A stretch of 64,000 nt of DNA. It comes from Burkholderiaceae bacterium (lineage in GTDB: Bacteria > Pseudomonadota > Gammaproteobacteria > Burkholderiales > Burkholderiaceae_C). Positions 61,667 through 64,000 of this stretch are shown here, piece after piece. A program made the translations under genes and the position numbers. Where the stretch lies: NCBI GenBank assembly GCA_017992055.1, contig JAGOPK010000007.1, positions 1 through 64,000 on the forward strand, given 5' to 3'. The notes under the pieces were generated by a model. That model ran no database searches. It was not told the DNA's origin and was given only the letters and a program-made list of their open reading frames with translations. Position 1 is the first letter of the stretch, and the number at the start of each line of letters is the position of its first letter.

Positions 61667-62148
61667 CGCTGGCCCCCACCGGTCTCGGCCTGCGAGGCCG
61701 CGGCCTCGGCAGCGCCCAGCACCACGGCCTGGCTGCCCATGGGCACGACCTGGCCACCACGCTCGGCCGCGTACTGCGTGGCCAGTGCCTGGCTGGCAAA
61801 CCAGCGCCGCAGCTGCGACACATCGCGCCCGGCCTCGAAGGCCTGTTGCAGGGGCGCGGCGTCGATGCGCGGCAGCGCGCGGCTGTAGGACTCCCAGCTG
61901 TCGAAACCGGCTTCGACGGCCAGCGTGCGCAGCACATGCTTGCGCTGCACCGTGGCCCGGAGGTTGAACAGGCTGGGCAGGCTGCAGGCCGGCACCGCCC
62001 GGGCCGCCAGCAGGCGCCGCAGCACCGGCAGCGCGGCGGCCGGCGAATCCGAGGTGGCCGCGCGGTGCAGGCGCCGGGCCTCGCGCAGCACGATCTCGGT
62101 GGAGGGGCAGGAAGGGTCGCGCCCAGGGCGCGAAAGAGAGACAGGCAT
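61663..62148 (-). CDS. Hypothetical protein translationally coupled to the ABA4-like gene
   Basis: I do not recognise this 161-residue protein. ATG 62148 is chosen for GGAG five bases upstream; the frame extends further but with an atypical Arg/Pro-rich composition. A central helical part (VLREARRLHRAA, ALPVLRRLLAAR, TVQRKHVLRTLAVEAGFDSW) looks like a small conserved helical domain, followed by an Ala/Gln-rich C-terminal tail. There is no signal peptide or membrane segment. It is coupled by ATGA to the DUF4281 membrane gene and may act with it. Confidence 0.7.
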   Translation of the reverse strand: MPVSLSRPGRDPSCPSTEIVLREARRLHRAATSDSPAAALPVLRRLLAARAVPACSLPSLFNLRATVQRKHVLRTLAVEAGFDSWESYSRALPRIDAAPLQQAFEAGRDVSQLRRWFASQALATQYAAERGGQVVPMGSQAVVLGAAEAAASQAETGGGQR

Positions 62149-62312
62149 ACCAGCTCCGATGTCGGGTGGCCGATCTCGCCGCGGGCCACGGAGGGTATGC
62201 AAGCAGGGCTTGCGATGGCAGGTGCTTGCGCTTTCGCGAGAGGGGCGTCCTGGCAGCCCGGCGCGCATTCTATCGTCGGGTCTGGTGGCGCTGCGCGCCT
62301 GTCAACCTGCCG

Positions 62313-62537
62313 TCAGCGCGCCGGTGGCCCGGCCAGGAACGCGGCCACCAGCGCATTGGCATGGCCGTGGCCCAGGCCGTGCCGGGTTTTCAGCAGGGCC
62401 ACCAGTTCCATGTGCTTCATCGCACCGGCCTGGGCCAGCAGCGCCATCCAGTGCGCAATCGGCTGGCCGTAGGTCTTCTCGATGGACGGAAAGTACGAGG
62501 CAGGTCCTTTCGTCTTCGGCTGGTCGTCATCCGGCAT
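62313..62537 (-). CDS. DUF4287 domain-containing protein
   Basis: The 74-residue protein begins at ATG 62537, which has AGGAG six bases upstream. It matches the short DUF4287 pattern: YFPSIEKTYGQPIAHWMALL, then KHMELVALLKTRHGLGHGHA and a C-terminal ALVAAFL helix. DUF4287 proteins are small, helical and of unknown function, sometimes next to DUF5655 transport-like domains. Here it stands alone between the hypothetical gene and the cold-shock/DUF1294 gene, all on the minus strand. Confidence 0.85.
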   Translation of the reverse strand: MPDDDQPKTKGPASYFPSIEKTYGQPIAHWMALLAQAGAMKHMELVALLKTRHGLGHGHANALVAAFLAGPPAR

Positions 62538-62649
62538 GTGCGCTCCTGTGTGGCTTGGCGTGGAAGGATGAACCGCGGGCATCGTGCCGCTGTCGCACCA
62601 CGACGAACGGGCCGGCGCGGGATCGACAAGACCGGCCCCCAGGCCGGCC

Positions 62650-63276
62650 CTAGCGTGCCCGATCCAGCCACCAGGCCAGCACCGGCAGCGCCACCACATT
62701 CAAGGCGACGGTGACCCAGAACACCTGGCGGAACGCGGCCTTGGTGGACTTGTGGCGCAGCCACTGCTGCGCCAGCAAGGCGCCCGGCCAGCCACCGGCC
62801 AGGGCCAGCAGGTGCAGGTTGTTCTCGGACGTGCGCCAGGCGCCGCGCGTGGCCGCCGACTTGTCGGCGGCATAGGCGACAAAGCTGGCCAGGCTGAGCA
62901 CCACATAGGCACCAGGCACCCAGGCCGGAGGCCGCCACAGCACCGCGACGACCACAAACAGCAGCAAGAACGCCGGGATCGCGAACAGCGTGGCGCCGCC
63001 CCACTGGGCCCGGCCGCCTGGCCTGCGCTCTCCGGCACGGCCTGCGTCGGATACAGGCGAGGCCCGGCGTGGCACCAGCGCCTGCACACGCACCGCCCGC
63101 TTGCCCTTGGGACCGACCTCCACCTCGAACGACACCGGCTGCTGCAGACGGGGCCGCGCCGCATCACGCGGCCAGGCGGAGATGTGCACAAAGATGGGTT
63201 CGCCGCCCTGGGTCGATTCGATGCGGCCAAAACCGCGTTGATCGTTCCAGTCGGTCAGGGTGCCTTCGAAGCGCAT
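62650..63276 (-). CDS. Cold-shock domain / DUF1294 fusion membrane protein
   Basis: The 208-residue protein fuses an N-terminal cold-shock domain (residues 1-66: GTLTDWNDQRGFGRI with the RNP1-like RGFGRI, and IFVHISAWP for RNP2) to a C-terminal DUF1294 part with three membrane helices and the AYAADKSAA, LHLLALAGGWPGALLAQQ and RHKST motifs. This fusion is common in Proteobacteria, and its function is unknown; a membrane-attached nucleic-acid-binding role has been assumed. No ribosome site is clear before ATG 63276. Confidence 0.9.
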   Translation of the reverse strand: MRFEGTLTDWNDQRGFGRIESTQGGEPIFVHISAWPRDAARPRLQQPVSFEVEVGPKGKRAVRVQALVPRRASPVSDAGRAGERRPGGRAQWGGATLFAIPAFLLLFVVVAVLWRPPAWVPGAYVVLSLASFVAYAADKSAATRGAWRTSENNLHLLALAGGWPGALLAQQWLRHKSTKAAFRQVFWVTVALNVVALPVLAWWLDRAR

Positions 63277-63307
63277 GGGACGGGAGGGTATCGAGGGGCC
63301 GTGAAGC

Positions 63308-64000
63308 TTAAGCGACGGTGGGGGGATTGCCGTCTCCCGCCCTCCCCAGCCACCCCCTCAAGAACCCCACCGCCACCCTCACCTTGGCCGATTCGGCCAG
63401 CCGTTGTGGCGTCACCGCCCACACGCTGGCGGCCTGGTGCCAGCCCGGCAGCACCTGCTGCAGCCGGCCGTCGCGCAGGGCGTCGCCCACGTCCCAGACG
63501 CTGCGCAGCACGATGCCGCGGCCGTCCAGCGCCCACTGCACGCCGACCTCGCCGTGGTTGGTGGACAGCGGCCCGGTCACCTTGGCGGTGGCCGAGGCAC
63601 CGCCCGGGCCTTGCAGCCGCCACACGCCGAACGGGTGGTCGCGCTCCTTGATCACCAGGCAGGCATGCTGGGCCAGGTCTTGCGGGCTGCGCGGCGCGCC
63701 GCCGGCACGCGCCAGATAGGCCGGCGCGGCGCACAGCACGCGGTGGTTGTCCATCAGCCGGTGGGCGATCAGGTGGGGCGCGATGTCGTCGCCCACGCGC
63801 ACGTCCAGGTCGTAGCCCTCGGCGGCCGGGTCCACCAGGCGGTCCAGCACCTCGAAGCGCACGGCCAGTGCCGGATGGGCCTCGGCCAGGGCCGACAGCG
63901 CCGGCGCCACCACGCGCCGGCCGAAGCCGAAGCTGCTGCACACGCGCAGCAGGCCACGCGGCAGCTCGCGCGCCTGGCCCACGGCCTGCACCAGCAGGTC
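63308..64000 (-). CDS. LysR-family transcriptional regulator, N-terminus beyond window
   Basis: The visible 230 residues are the effector-binding domain of a LysR regulator; the helix-turn-helix lies past the right edge. The frame reads RGLLRVCSSFGFGRRVVAPA, LDVRVGDDIAPHLIAHRLM, RVLCAAPAYLARAGGAP, and a C-terminal GIVLRSVWDVGDALRDGRLQ, the pattern of the TtdR/DmlR group. The target genes are probably on the right, outside the window. Confidence 0.9.
   Translation of the reverse strand, partial: DLLVQAVGQARELPRGLLRVCSSFGFGRRVVAPALSALAEAHPALAVRFEVLDRLVDPAAEGYDLDVRVGDDIAPHLIAHRLMDNHRVLCAAPAYLARAGGAPRSPQDLAQHACLVIKERDHPFGVWRLQGPGGASATAKVTGPLSTNHGEVGVQWALDGRGIVLRSVWDVGDALRDGRLQQVLPGWHQAASVWAVTPQRLAESAKVRVAVGFLRGWLGRAGDGNPPTVA

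Overview
The window looks like chromosomal DNA of a GC-rich betaproteobacterium, most likely Burkholderiales. The signs are the very high GC, two Bug/TctC-type periplasmic solute receptors, IclR and LysR regulators beside small catabolic operons, and a CcoG-type oxidase assembly gene. I saw no rRNA, tRNA, CRISPR array, insertion sequence or phage gene. No gene-free stretch exceeds about 215 bases.

Region 1 (about 1-38,650) is one system on the minus strand. A SapC-family gene with a GTG start is followed after about 60 bp by one uninterrupted reading frame that runs off the left edge. At least 12,621 codons of it lie in the window. Its N-terminus carries the LEPR-XLL motif (LEPRILLSAD) typical of giant bacterial surface proteins. 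The rest is a mosaic of beta-rich repeats: an autotransporter-like APGYSPG module, nine in-register ~170-residue repeats inside an older degenerate family, an RTX-like Gly/Asp block, about ten copies of an 'AQQ...LGY' repeat, an exosortase-type-like domain next to a beta/gamma-crystallin domain, eight EF-hand-like NGDGD loops, and FHA-like beta-helix sequence at the left edge. Long plus-strand frames in this region, including one of 5,914 codons, are codon-aligned antisense shadows. I infer a calcium-stabilised giant adhesin or matrix protein. Its C-terminus and secretion machinery are outside the window.

Region 2 (38.8-46.6 kb) has an IclR regulator divergent from an HMG-CoA-lyase-like gene that is translationally coupled to a CaiB/BaiF CoA-transferase, with twin palindromes between them. 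A LysM-FecR envelope protein is then coupled to a CHASE2 hybrid histidine kinase.

Region 3 (46.6-52.6 kb, minus strand) holds a Bug receptor with a ketoglutarate-semialdehyde-type dehydrogenase, flanked by palindromes. It also holds a sigma-54 activator, a CTAGKDR phosphatase and a serine hydrolase in one gene line. Divergent from the activator, an orphan Rieske gene (petA) overlaps ccoG behind a good -24/-12 promoter.

Region 4 (54.8-61.2 kb) is a sugar-acid catabolic locus: LysR regulator, Tat-signal Bug receptor, UxaA-type dehydratase, aldehyde dehydrogenase, HpcH/HpaI aldolase and a convergent cupin. The right end carries ABA4-like, DUF4287 and cold-shock/DUF1294 genes and a LysR gene cut by the right edge.
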